A DNA stretch of 41,099 nucleotides from an uncultured Collinsella sp. (GTDB taxonomy: Bacteria > Actinomycetota > Coriobacteriia > Coriobacteriales > Coriobacteriaceae), in contig CAUHCN010000022.1 in the NCBI GenBank assembly GCA_959604825.1, positions 1 to 41,099 of the forward strand, in the 5' to 3' direction. A program made the translations under genes and the position numbers. The notes beneath the pieces were generated by a model. That model saw nothing but the letters and a program-made list of their open reading frames with translations, searched no databases and was not told the DNA's origin. Below are positions 23,081 through 30,634 of the stretch, piece after piece. Each line of letters begins with the position of its first letter. The stretch's first letter is position 1.

Positions 23081-24034
23081 ATGGACAAGGCCGCATCCGC
23101 CGGTCATTCGGACCGTTGCCGCATCGTCGTCGATACCTGCTGCGACTTTAGCCCCGAGGTCGCCGCGAACCTCGATGTCGATATCCTGGGTTTCCCCTTC
23201 ATTATCGATGGCGAAGAGCGCACGGACGACATCTGGTCGAGCATCACACCCAAGGAGTTCTACGACCGTATGCGCGCCGGTGCCCGCGTGTCCACCTCGG
23301 CTGTGTCGCTCGGTCGCTATATCGAGTTCTTTACCGAGTGCGCCAAAGAGGGTACGCCTACGGTCTACCTGTGCTTTACCTCGGCGCTGTCGTCGAGCTA
23401 CAACTCCGCGTGCCAGGCGGCAGATGCCGTGCGCGCCGAGTATCCCAACTTTGAGCTCTACGTGGTCGACAACGCTCTGCCCTGTGCGACCGGCGAGCTC
23501 TTGGCGCTCGAGGCCGTCCGCCAACGCTCGGCGGGACTCACCGCCAAGCAGCTGGTCGACTGGGCAAACGAGGCCAAGACCTACGTCCACGGCTACTTTA
23601 CGCTCGAGAGCTTTGACGCGCTGGCTGCCGGCGGCCGCATTCCGCCCGCGGCGGCGCAACTCACGGCAAAGCTCGATGTCAAGCCCGAGCTCTCCTACGA
23701 CCTGGCCGGCTCGCTGTCGCTGATCGGCGTCAACCGCGGCCGCAAGAAGGCGCTCAAGTCCATCCTCAAGTCGTTCCGCGAGAACTACGTGCCCGACCGC
23801 ACCATGCCCATCGCCATCATGACGGCCGATGCCGAAAAGGACGGCGACTGGCTCGAGGCCGCCATCCGCAAGGAGGAGGGTTGCGCCGACGTCACGATCA
23901 TTCGCAGCTCCGTCGGTCCTACCATCGGCTCGCACGTGGGCCCCGGCATGGTGGCCTGCGCGTTTTGGGGTAAGAACCGCGCCGACAAGGCGTCGCTTTC
24001 CGACCGCATCGCCCGCCGCGTGCGCGGCCAGTAG
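23081..24034 (+). CDS. DegV-family fatty-acid-binding protein
   Basis: DegV/FakB-like proteins bind a fatty acid and, in Firmicutes, present it to the kinase FakA. The 317-residue product shows the first-domain motif IVVDTCCDFSPE, RVSTSAVSLGRY, the SALSSSYNSA ligand-binding loop, and the ESFDALAAGGRIPPAAA segment. The ATG at 23081 lies 8 bases after AAGGAG; a TTG three bases earlier is in frame but not preferred. FakA is not encoded nearby. The ligand cannot be deduced. Confidence 0.87.
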   Translation: MDKAASAGHSDRCRIVVDTCCDFSPEVAANLDVDILGFPFIIDGEERTDDIWSSITPKEFYDRMRAGARVSTSAVSLGRYIEFFTECAKEGTPTVYLCFTSALSSSYNSACQAADAVRAEYPNFELYVVDNALPCATGELLALEAVRQRSAGLTAKQLVDWANEAKTYVHGYFTLESFDALAAGGRIPPAAAQLTAKLDVKPELSYDLAGSLSLIGVNRGRKKALKSILKSFRENYVPDRTMPIAIMTADAEKDGDWLEAAIRKEEGCADVTIIRSSVGPTIGSHVGPGMVACAFWGKNRADKASLSDRIARRVRGQ

Positions 24035-24131
24035 GCAAGCGCTGCGTCCGTAATCGCCCTCGACTCACAGCCCAACGCTGGCACCGAGTATTCAACCTGG
24101 TAATAACACCCAACCCAAAAGGAAAGGTTTC

Positions 24132-25211
24132 ATGGCAAACAAGCTCTCCGTCGCATTCATCGGCACCGGAATCATGGGTGCCCCCATTGCCGGCCACATC
24201 CTGGATGCCGGCTATCCCGTCACGGTCAACAACCGCACTAAGTCCAAGGCCGCCGCGCTTATCGAGCGCGGTGCCGTTTGGGCCGATACGCCGGCAGATG
24301 CCGTGGCGAACGCCGACGTCGTCTTTACCATGGTGGGTTATCCCTCCGAGGTCGAGGAGCTCTACCTGGCGGGCGACGGCCTGCTCGCGTGCACTAAGCC
24401 CGGCGCGGTCCTGATCGACCTCACCACAAGCTCGCCCGAGCTGGCGCGCGACATTGCCGAGGCCGCCCAGGTTTCCGGCCGCATGGCGTTTGACTGCCCC
24501 GTCACCGGCGGCGAGTCTGGTGCTATCGCCGGCACGCTCACGGCTATCGTGGGCGCCACCGAGAACGATATCGCCCCAGTCCGCGACATCCTTGCCACCT
24601 TTGCGGCCAACATCTGCTGCTTCGACGGCGCTGGCAAGGGCCAGGCTGCCAAGCTCGCCAACCAGGTGTCGCTGGGCGCCTGCATGGTCGGCATGGCAGA
24701 CGCCATGGCATTTGCCGAGCTGAGCGGCCTTGACCTGGAGAAGACCCGCCAGATGATCTTGGGCGGTACCGGCAAGTCCGGCGCCATGGAGAGCCTGGCT
24801 CCCAAGGCGCTCGACGGCGACTACAAGCCCGGTTTTATGGTCGAGCACTTCATTAAGGACCTGCGCCTGGCCCTTGCTTACGCCGACGACCGCGAGCTCG
24901 CGCTGCCCGGCGCCGACGTGGCCTTTACGCTCTACGACATGCTCGACGCTATCGGTGGCGCCAAGCTGGGCACCCAGGCCATCACGGTCCTCTACAAGGA
25001 GGAGGCCGACGCCATCGCCGCCGGTCTGGACTGGTCGCAGTATCGCCCCGAGGAGCACGGTGCCCACGAGGACGGCTGCGGTTGCGGCGAGCACGGCGAC
25101 GAGCATGAGTGCGGTTGCGGCCACCATCACGGCGAGGACCACGAGTGCTGCGGCGGCCACGGTCATGACGACGGCCACGAGTGCTGCTGTGGCCACCATC
25201 ACGGGGAGTAG
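24132..25211 (+). CDS. 3-hydroxyisobutyrate-dehydrogenase-like enzyme with His/Cys-rich tail
   Basis: This NAD(P)-dependent beta-hydroxyacid dehydrogenase (6-phosphogluconate dehydrogenase superfamily) is possibly a tartronate semialdehyde or succinic semialdehyde reductase. It has the Rossmann motif FIGTGIMGAPIAGH (residues 9-22), the substrate motif DCPVTGGESGAIAGTL (about 121-136) and the catalytic lysine Lys174 in GQAAKLANQVSLG. The last 53 residues contain 14 His and 9 Cys in patterns such as CGCGHHHGEDHECC, an obvious metal-binding tail not found in ordinary members, which end at about 300 residues. It is followed by a membrane protein whose start is six bases downstream. The tail may buffer nickel or zinc (inference). 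Confidence 0.87.
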   Translation: MANKLSVAFIGTGIMGAPIAGHILDAGYPVTVNNRTKSKAAALIERGAVWADTPADAVANADVVFTMVGYPSEVEELYLAGDGLLACTKPGAVLIDLTTSSPELARDIAEAAQVSGRMAFDCPVTGGESGAIAGTLTAIVGATENDIAPVRDILATFAANICCFDGAGKGQAAKLANQVSLGACMVGMADAMAFAELSGLDLEKTRQMILGGTGKSGAMESLAPKALDGDYKPGFMVEHFIKDLRLALAYADDRELALPGADVAFTLYDMLDAIGGAKLGTQAITVLYKEEADAIAAGLDWSQYRPEEHGAHEDGCGCGEHGDEHECGCGHHHGEDHECCGGHGHDDGHECCCGHHHGE

Positions 25212-25216
25212 CGCCC

Positions 25217-25645
25217 ATGAGCTGGACGTTCGTGGTGCTTGCGCTGGCGCTCTTTCTCTTTGCGATCTACATCGGCTTTCTGTGCGGCCAGTGGGCGTGC
25301 GAAAAGCGCGTCATCACCAAGCGCGACTACTGGATTGCCAACTTTGCGGGAGCGGCGGCAGTCGTCCTACTGACCTGGGTGTTTTCGCTGTTCCCGCTGG
25401 TGCAGTTTGCGCCGATCGGCTGGCTTGGCGGCTTTATCGCCGGCCTTAAGATGAGCTTTGGCGAGTCCGTCGGTCCGTGGCGCAAGCACGACGAGGTCTT
25501 TAACGTCAACAAGGCTCACCGCGCCGCCGCCGACGCGGGCGACGCCGAGGAGCGTCGCCGTGCGCGTCACAATGGCGCAGCCGACCGACAGCTCATCTCG
25601 GTCACCGATGACAGCAAGGGTGCTGGCAAGCACGCTAAGAAATAA
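25217..25645 (+). CDS. Two-helix membrane protein of unknown function
   Basis: This 142-residue protein has two hydrophobic helices, about residues 2-22 (SWTFVVLALALFLFAIYIGFL) and 38-72. A short conserved-looking hydrophilic stretch (KMSFGESVGPWRKHDEVFNVNKAHR) and a basic, Ala/Arg-rich C-terminus follow. I do not recognise the family. The ATG at 25217 is preferred because GGGGAG at the end of the upstream gene precedes it. It is closely packed between the dehydrogenase and the HEAT-like protein and probably shares their transcript. Confidence 0.65.
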   Translation: MSWTFVVLALALFLFAIYIGFLCGQWACEKRVITKRDYWIANFAGAAAVVLLTWVFSLFPLVQFAPIGWLGGFIAGLKMSFGESVGPWRKHDEVFNVNKAHRAAADAGDAEERRRARHNGAADRQLISVTDDSKGAGKHAKK

Positions 25646-25657
25646 GAAGAGGTAACT

Positions 25658-26356
25658 ATGGCAGAAAACAAAGACGAACAGCTCACCGATGAGGAGCTGG
25701 CACAGCTTCAGCTGGCAGAGGAGAACGAGAACGCCGTCGACCGTCTGGTCAAGGAGCTCGGCTGCCCCACGCGCCGCATGCGCCAGTTTGCCGCCCGCGT
25801 GCTGCATCTGCTGGCCGAGCGTGACCCGCAGCGCGTCGTGCCCTGCGTGCCTGCGCTGATCGAGGCGCTCGACCGCCCCGAGGCGCAGACCCGCTGGGAG
25901 GCCCTCGATGCCCTGACGGCGCTCGCTACCACCTGCCCCGAGCAGCTGGGCGATGCCTTTGAGGGCGCCGAGACCGCACTGTTCGACGAGATCTCCTCCA
26001 CGCTGCGCTATGCCGCCTTCCGCCTGCTGTGCGTGTGGGGTGCCACGAGCGTCGAGCGTTCGCGCGAGGCTTGGCCCATCCTGGACGAGGCCATCCAGTG
26101 CTACCACGGCGACCTCGAGTATCGCGACATGCTCGGTTGCCTGTACGAGTTTTGCCAGGGCGAGATCGACGCCGAGGTCGCAGAGAAGCTTGCGCTGCGC
26201 CTTAAGTTCGATGCCGAGAACGGTAAGGGCAGCTATCTCAAGGCCCGTTCGAGCGAGATTTGCGAAATGCTTGTTAAACGTTTTGGCCTGGATCTCTCCA
26301 AAAAGAAGAAGCGTGCTAGCGTTAAAAAATCTGAGGCCGCCGAAGACGAGGAGTAA
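25658..26356 (+). CDS. HEAT-repeat-like helical protein
   Basis: This 232-residue acidic protein appears built from paired helices. Segments such as RRMRQFAARVLHLLAERDPQRVVPCVPALIEAL and EAQTRWEALDALTALATTCPEQL (about residues 35-95) have the hydrophobic spacing of HEAT repeats, used for protein-protein contacts. The C-terminus ends in a Lys stretch and an acidic tail. The start follows GAAGAGG. It lies 12 bases after the membrane protein and 6 bases before isocitrate dehydrogenase, so co-transcription is likely. A specific role cannot be given. Confidence 0.65.
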   Translation: MAENKDEQLTDEELAQLQLAEENENAVDRLVKELGCPTRRMRQFAARVLHLLAERDPQRVVPCVPALIEALDRPEAQTRWEALDALTALATTCPEQLGDAFEGAETALFDEISSTLRYAAFRLLCVWGATSVERSREAWPILDEAIQCYHGDLEYRDMLGCLYEFCQGEIDAEVAEKLALRLKFDAENGKGSYLKARSSEICEMLVKRFGLDLSKKKKRASVKKSEAAEDEE

Positions 26357-26362
26357 CAGATT

Positions 26363-27448
26363 ATGGCGCACGATGTAGTCCTGATTCCCGGTGACGGTAT
26401 CGGTCCCGAGATTACACAGGCCATGCGCCGCGTGGTCGAGGCCACCGGTGTCCAGATCAATTGGAATGTCCAGGAGGCCGGTGCCGGCGTCATGGACGAG
26501 TTTGGCACGCCGCTGCCCCAGCACGTGCTCGATGCGGTCGCCGAGACCAAGGTTGCCATCAAGGGTCCCATCACCACGCCGGTCGGCACGGGTTTCCGCA
26601 GCGTTAACGTTGCCCTTCGCAAGCACTTCGACCTGTATGCCTGTGTGCGCCCCTGCCTGTCGCAGCCGGGCGACGGCTCGCGCTTCCGCGATGTCGACCT
26701 GGTCATCGTGCGCGAGAACACCGAGGACCTCTACGCCGGCATCGAGTTCGATGAGGGCGCTGCCGAGGTCGAGGAGCTCTCGCAGCTTGTCGAGCGCTCG
26801 GGTCAGAAGACCTTCGCCGCCGATTCCGCCATCTCGATCAAGCCCATCTCCATCGCCAAGAGCCGCCGCATTGTGGAGTATGCCTTTGAGTATGCCCGCC
26901 GCTGCGGCCGCAAAAAGGTGACGGCCGTGCATAAGGCCAACATCATGAAGGCGACCGACGGCCTGTTCCTGCGCGTTGCGCGCGAGGTGGCCGCCAACTA
27001 TCCCGATATCGAGTTCAACGACAAGATTGTCGACGCCACCTGCATGGGCCTGGTCCAGAACCCCAACGACTTCGATGTCCTGGTGCTGCCCAACCTGTAC
27101 GGCGACATCGTGAGCGACCTGTGCGCCGGCCTGGTGGGTGGCTTAGGGATGGCCCCCGGCTCCAACATCGGTGCCGATTGCGCCATCTTCGAGGCAACGC
27201 ACGGCTCCGCGCCCGATATCGCTGGCCAGGATATCGCCAACCCCACGGCCGAGATCCTTTCTGCTGCGATGATGCTCGATCACCTGGGCGAGAACGACGC
27301 TGCTAATCGCATTCGCGCCGCCGTATCTGCCACGCTCGACGAGGGCGAGCAGGTTACCGGTGACGTGCGTCGTGCCCAGACCGGCTCCGTCGAGGGGGCC
27401 GTGGGCACGCAGGCCTTTGCCGATGCCGTTATCGCGCACCTGGCCTAA
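26363..27448 (+). CDS. NAD-type isocitrate dehydrogenase (decarboxylating)
   Basis: This enzyme of the isocitrate/isopropylmalate dehydrogenase family probably converts isocitrate to 2-oxoglutarate. The 361-residue product has LIPGDGIGPEIT at the start and the substrate-binding Arg cluster in RSVNVALRKHFDLYACVRP. It also has the VRENTEDLYAGIE phosphate-loop region, KANIMK, and the metal site NDKIVDATCM ... DVLVLPNLYGDIVSDL. The cofactor region is ATHGSAPDIAGQDIANPTAE, typical of NAD-dependent members. Isopropylmalate dehydrogenase is less likely because the residues around NTEDLYAGIE match the isocitrate type. It closes the operon. Confidence 0.85.
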   Translation: MAHDVVLIPGDGIGPEITQAMRRVVEATGVQINWNVQEAGAGVMDEFGTPLPQHVLDAVAETKVAIKGPITTPVGTGFRSVNVALRKHFDLYACVRPCLSQPGDGSRFRDVDLVIVRENTEDLYAGIEFDEGAAEVEELSQLVERSGQKTFAADSAISIKPISIAKSRRIVEYAFEYARRCGRKKVTAVHKANIMKATDGLFLRVAREVAANYPDIEFNDKIVDATCMGLVQNPNDFDVLVLPNLYGDIVSDLCAGLVGGLGMAPGSNIGADCAIFEATHGSAPDIAGQDIANPTAEILSAAMMLDHLGENDAANRIRAAVSATLDEGEQVTGDVRRAQTGSVEGAVGTQAFADAVIAHLA

Positions 27449-27507
27449 GGCATGCGTGCTGCAAACGCCTAAATAGTACTTAAGTGTTTGCGTATAACCT
27501 GAGAATC

Positions 27508-27535
27508 AATACGCCCGGCGCTCTGTCGGGCGTAT
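27508..27535. terminator. Hairpin after isocitrate dehydrogenase
   Basis: AATACGCCCG (27508-27517) pairs perfectly with CGGGCGTATT (27526-27535), followed by CTATTG. The stem ends in TATT, so termination in either direction is plausible but not strong. Confidence 0.6.
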
Positions 27536-27574
27536 TCTATTGAGGACTATGTTTCCTAACAAGGAGTAACCGAT

Positions 27575-28669
27575 ATGGGTCTGATTCAAAAGAAGGACGA
27601 GAAGGACGAGATCGACGGCATCCAGATCATCGAGCGCGGCGAAGGCCCCGACGGTGACGAGGACGAGAAGATCGACCTGGTCGCCGGTACGTCTGCCGAG
27701 CACATTGCTGCCGGTACGACGGCCGAGGAGGAGGACACCCGTCTGGAGGCTCAGATTGCCGCGGATGCCGCTGACGAGAATCTGATGCCCGAGGCCCAGG
27801 ATGAGGACGACGATATCCTGGGTTCCGATGAAGACGATCGCGTATCCAAGCACAAGAAGACGATGATCGCCGCCTTTGTGGTTGCCGTCGTGATCGCTGC
27901 GGTGGTCGGCTTCTTTATTGGCAATGGCGGCTTTGGCGGCAAGGGTGTCGGCTCGGCGACCCTCACCGAGGACCAGCTCGATTCGACCGTGGCAAGCTAT
28001 AGCTACGACGGCAAGAAGAGCGATATCACCGCGCGCGAGGCCATCGAGAGCCAGTACAGCCTCGATACCGTCAAGGATAGTGATGGCAACTACACCGCTC
28101 CTTCTGCCGACGTCATCTTGTCCTACGTGCGCAACAAGATCCTGCTCGATGCTGCCGAGGACGAGGGCATCACCGTCTCTTCTAAGGAGATGAAGCAGTA
28201 CGCCGAGGATTCCATCGGCACTTCGGACTACAAGACCATGGCCACGCAGTATGGCGTGTCCAAGGACCAGGCCAAGCAGATCGTCCGCCAGTCCGCGACG
28301 CTGCAGAAGCTCTATAAGAAGAAGGTCGGCGACAGCTCCGCAAGCATGCCGACCGCCCCGACCGAGCCTGCTGACGGCAACGAGGAGACCGCGAGCAAGG
28401 ACTACGCCGACTACATCATCAACCTTGCCGGTGACGAGTGGGATAGCGAGAAGGGCACTTGGAAGGACGCCGATAGCACTTATGCCAAGGCCTTCGCTGA
28501 CGATGCCTTTACGGCCGATAGCGCCACCTACAAGCAGGCCATGACCGCCTATTACACCGCCTACCAGCAGTACTCTTCGCAGGCTTCGAGCGCCAGCTCC
28601 AAGTGGACCGAGTATGCTAACGGCCTCTACGCCAAGGCCAACATCAGCATCTACGGCCTGTTTGCGTAA
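27575..28669 (+). CDS. SurA-like membrane-anchored protein
   Basis: This 364-residue protein has an acidic cytosolic N-terminus (residues 1-90), one transmembrane helix (MIAAFVVAVVIAAVVGFFIG, about 96-115) and an extracytoplasmic domain. That domain contains SADVILSYVRNKILLDAAEDEGITVSSKEMKQYAEDSIG and QYGVSKDQAKQIVRQSATLQKLYKKKV. This resembles the helical N-terminal chaperone domain of SurA/PrsA-type proteins; no parvulin isomerase core is evident. It may assist folding of exported proteins (inference). The start follows AAGGAG at 8 bases. A strong terminator follows. Confidence 0.72.
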   Translation: MGLIQKKDEKDEIDGIQIIERGEGPDGDEDEKIDLVAGTSAEHIAAGTTAEEEDTRLEAQIAADAADENLMPEAQDEDDDILGSDEDDRVSKHKKTMIAAFVVAVVIAAVVGFFIGNGGFGGKGVGSATLTEDQLDSTVASYSYDGKKSDITAREAIESQYSLDTVKDSDGNYTAPSADVILSYVRNKILLDAAEDEGITVSSKEMKQYAEDSIGTSDYKTMATQYGVSKDQAKQIVRQSATLQKLYKKKVGDSSASMPTAPTEPADGNEETASKDYADYIINLAGDEWDSEKGTWKDADSTYAKAFADDAFTADSATYKQAMTAYYTAYQQYSSQASSASSKWTEYANGLYAKANISIYGLFA

Positions 28670-28711
28670 GGTTTGCCTGCACTACTGCGCGCTAGCCGAT
28701 CTGCCTGATTT

Positions 28712-28748
28712 AGCCCGCTAGAACGGACAACGTTCTAGCGGGCTTTTT
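28712..28748 (+). terminator. Terminator after the SurA-like gene
   Basis: A perfect 14-bp inverted repeat (AGCCCGCTAGAACG at 28712-28725, CGTTCTAGCGGGCT at 28731-28744) is followed by a T run. Confidence 0.92.
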
Positions 28749-28827
28749 GCTACCGAAACCACTGGGGTAGGCCTCGCGCCCGCGCAAGCGCTTCATCGCG
28801 CTTCCCTAATTCATCTGGGAAAACAAC

Positions 28828-28841
28828 TGCAAACGATTGCA
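28828..28841. promoter_or_regulatory. cre-like catabolite-control site
   Basis: TGCAAACGATTGCA matches all fixed positions of the CcpA/LacI-type cre consensus and is a near-perfect palindrome. It lies 460 bases before the PTS IIA start. CcpA-type control is inferred; no such regulator is encoded in the window. Confidence 0.5.
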
Positions 28842-29171
28842 AGTAACCGGTGAACGGTCGAAAACTACCGTTCACCGATAATCTCAAAACTGGTTCTAAC
28901 TGGTATTAAGTCAAAAAGACCAATTCACATATCTTCACAATGACCTGCAATTTTTCTACACGCTATTTTTAGCCGCCCTGCGTTGTTTAGACACAGGAAA
29001 AGATCCGATCTTTTGCCAAAGCATTTCGAAACGGTTTCAAAACCGCAGGTAGAAGTGTTAACGACCGGTAAACGGTCGATTTATCACCGTGAGCGGTGCA
29101 AAAACGTTTTACCGTATGAATCAACGAAAGCGACCTCTTCTGGGGTGATATAGTGACAACAACACGTCACG

Positions 29172-29184
29172 TGGTTACTACCAG
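29172..29184. promoter_or_regulatory. GntR operator candidate, PTS operon
   Basis: TGGTTACTACCAG (TGGT-N5-ACCAG core) is identical to the site at 33465-33477 before agaS. It lies about 18 bases after a TATAGT -10-like box, where a bound repressor would block transcription. The GntR/UTRA protein encoded at 32693 is the obvious candidate ligand (inference). Confidence 0.6.
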
Positions 29185-29300
29185 TTTAGAAACCACTGGT
29201 CTTCAAAGTACGCTTTCTAAGAAGCTTTAAGGGCGAGCGCCCGCTGGCTTCCGAAAATCATCGGACTCAGATCGTACACGCCTTCGGAAGGGAAATTTGA

Positions 29301-29744
29301 ATGGTTGGCTTTATTCTTACCGGTCATGGACAGTTCGCACCCGGCCTCGCAAGCGCTATCGCTATGGTTGCTGGCGACCAGCCCGCTTTTACCGTCGTTC
29401 CTTTTGAGGGCGACCAGGCTGCTTCCTACGGTGAGGATCTCCGCGCCGCTATTACCGCCATGCGCGAGGAGTGCGATGGCGTGCTCGTCTTTACCGACCT
29501 GCTTGGTGGCACCCCGTTCAACCAGTCGATGATGATTGCCCAGGATGTCGACAACGTCGAGGTTCTGACCGGCACCAACCTTCCCATGGTTATTGAGCTT
29601 CTGTTCCTCCGCGGCAACGCCACGCTCGCCGAGCTTGGCGAGCAGGCCGTGACCGTTGGCCAGACGGGCATCACCGCCCAGACGGTCGCATCCGTTGCCG
29701 GCTCCGACGAAGAGGATATCTTCGGCGACGAGGACGGCATCTAA
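29301..29744 (+). CDS. PTS mannose-family EIIA
   Basis: This cytosolic phosphocarrier takes a phosphate from HPr and passes it to EIIB during sugar import. The 147-residue protein has the active-site motif ILTGHGQFAPG with phosphorylated His9, and the helix-capping FTDLLGGTPFNQS of the EIIA-man fold. It is a free-standing IIA as in AgaF-type systems. The C-terminus is acidic. The start lies 8 bases after GGAAGGG, which is part of an inverted repeat. It begins the operon IIA-yajC-IIB-IIC-IID. Substrate N-acetylgalactosamine or galactosamine is inferred from agaS and nagA downstream. Confidence 0.92.
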   Translation: MVGFILTGHGQFAPGLASAIAMVAGDQPAFTVVPFEGDQAASYGEDLRAAITAMREECDGVLVFTDLLGGTPFNQSMMIAQDVDNVEVLTGTNLPMVIELLFLRGNATLAELGEQAVTVGQTGITAQTVASVAGSDEEDIFGDEDGI

Positions 29745-30025
29745 TGGCCGATTTCGGAGCCAACGTCCTGAGCTCCTCGGTCGCCCTTTTAGGCCTGCTT
29801 GCCATCATGGGCTTGATTTACACCATCTGGTCGCAAATCAACATGAAGAAGAAGCAGAAGTACTTCAAGGAGCTGCACACCGAGCTCAAGCCGGGTCAGG
29901 AGGTTCTTTTCGCCGGCGGTATCTACGGAACCGTCAAAGGCATCGAAGGCGAGAAGGTCCAGATCAAAGTCCGATCCGGAGCCGTCGCAGATGTTTCGCG
30001 TTACGCGATTCAGGAGATCAAGTAA
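29744..30025 (+). CDS. yajC: YajC-like membrane protein within the PTS operon
   Basis: This 93-residue protein has one N-terminal transmembrane helix (VALLGLLAIMGLIYTIWSQI) and a small beta domain, ELKPGQEVLFAGGIYGTVKGIEGEKVQIKV, characteristic of the YajC family. YajC normally accompanies SecDF. A copy inside amino-sugar PTS operons is known from streptococci and lactobacilli, and its role there is unresolved. Its ATG overlaps the IIA stop codon, showing translational coupling, and IIB follows after 36 bases. It may stabilise the IIC/IID complex (inference). Confidence 0.85.
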   Translation: MADFGANVLSSSVALLGLLAIMGLIYTIWSQINMKKKQKYFKELHTELKPGQEVLFAGGIYGTVKGIEGEKVQIKVRSGAVADVSRYAIQEIK

Positions 30026-30061
30026 CTGTCGTCAGCAAATATCGAAAGGAAGCTGATCAAC

Positions 30062-30544
30062 ATGGCAGAACCCAACATTCTTCTTACCCGCATCGATAAC
30101 CGACTGGTTCATGGTCAGGTTGCCACCCAGTGGAACTCCACTCTGGGCTCCAACCTCATCCTCGTCGCCAACGACGACGTGGCGTCCAACACCATGCGCC
30201 AGAACCTCATGAAGATGGCCGCTCCCGCCGGCGTCGCTACGCGTTTCTTCTCCCTGCAGAAGACCATCGACGTCATTGGCAAGGCGAGCCCGCGCCAGAA
30301 GATCTTCATCGTGGCCGAAACACCGGAAGACGTGCTTACGCTCGTCAAGGGCGGTGTGCCTATAAAGAAGGTAAACATCGGCAACATGCACATGTCGGAA
30401 GGAAAGCGCCAAGTCGCCACCTCCGTCGCAGTTAACGACGAGGATGTCGCTGCGTTTAAAGAGCTGCAGGAATTGGGGGTGGAGTTGGAGATCAGGCGCG
30501 TTCCGAGCACGCCTGTTGAGGACACGAGCAAGCTCTTCTCGTAA
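30062..30544 (+). CDS. PTS mannose/sorbose-family EIIB
   Basis: EIIB transfers phosphate to the sugar bound by IIC-IID. The 160-residue product has the active-site motif LLTRIDNRLVHGQVATQW with phosphorylated His17, and the family segments VANDDVA and KKVNIGNMHM. Compared with the solitary paralogue at 40556 it is complete and shows the natural C-terminus (RRVPSTPVEDTSKLFS). The start follows GAAAGGAAG. A 90-base gap with a small hairpin (GTCAGG/CCTGAC, 30562-30581) separates it from IIC. Confidence 0.93.
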   Translation: MAEPNILLTRIDNRLVHGQVATQWNSTLGSNLILVANDDVASNTMRQNLMKMAAPAGVATRFFSLQKTIDVIGKASPRQKIFIVAETPEDVLTLVKGGVPIKKVNIGNMHMSEGKRQVATSVAVNDEDVAAFKELQELGVELEIRRVPSTPVEDTSKLFS

Positions 30545-30634
30545 TCCTCGTGATCCACGTTGTCAGGAGTGAAACCCTGACGTTCTGTACGTGATATCCA
30601 AAGTGCGTACATACATTTTGAAAGGAGGAGCAAG

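Larger units (their letters stand above)
28749..29300 (+). promoter_or_regulatory. Regulatory region of the amino-sugar PTS operon
   Basis: This 552-base region has no gene and is AT-richer than its surroundings. It carries TGCAAACGATTGCA (28828-28841), matching the cre consensus TGNAANCGNTNNCA, and a perfect inverted repeat CGGTGAACGGT/ACCGTTCACCG (28848-28877). Two ACTGGTTCTAACTGGT half-sites (about 28888-28903), GAAACGGTTTC (29028-29038) and a degenerate second copy of the CGGTGAACGGT repeat (29066-29097) follow. Near the gene are a TATAGT box (29149-29154), the operator at 29172-29184 and a hairpin over the ribosome site (29248-29290). The density of symmetric sites points to control by several regulators. 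Confidence 0.6.

Noticed and set aside
23919..25202. A 427-codon - strand frame opposite the dehydrogenase, with a Val/Ala-rich start resembling a membrane segment
   Set aside because: The hydrophobic start is the antisense of the His/Cys-rich tail and there is no ribosome site.
28670..29300. Possible small gene in the PTS leader
   Set aside because: Stops are frequent in all frames and there is no ribosome site; the region is dense in regulatory symmetry.
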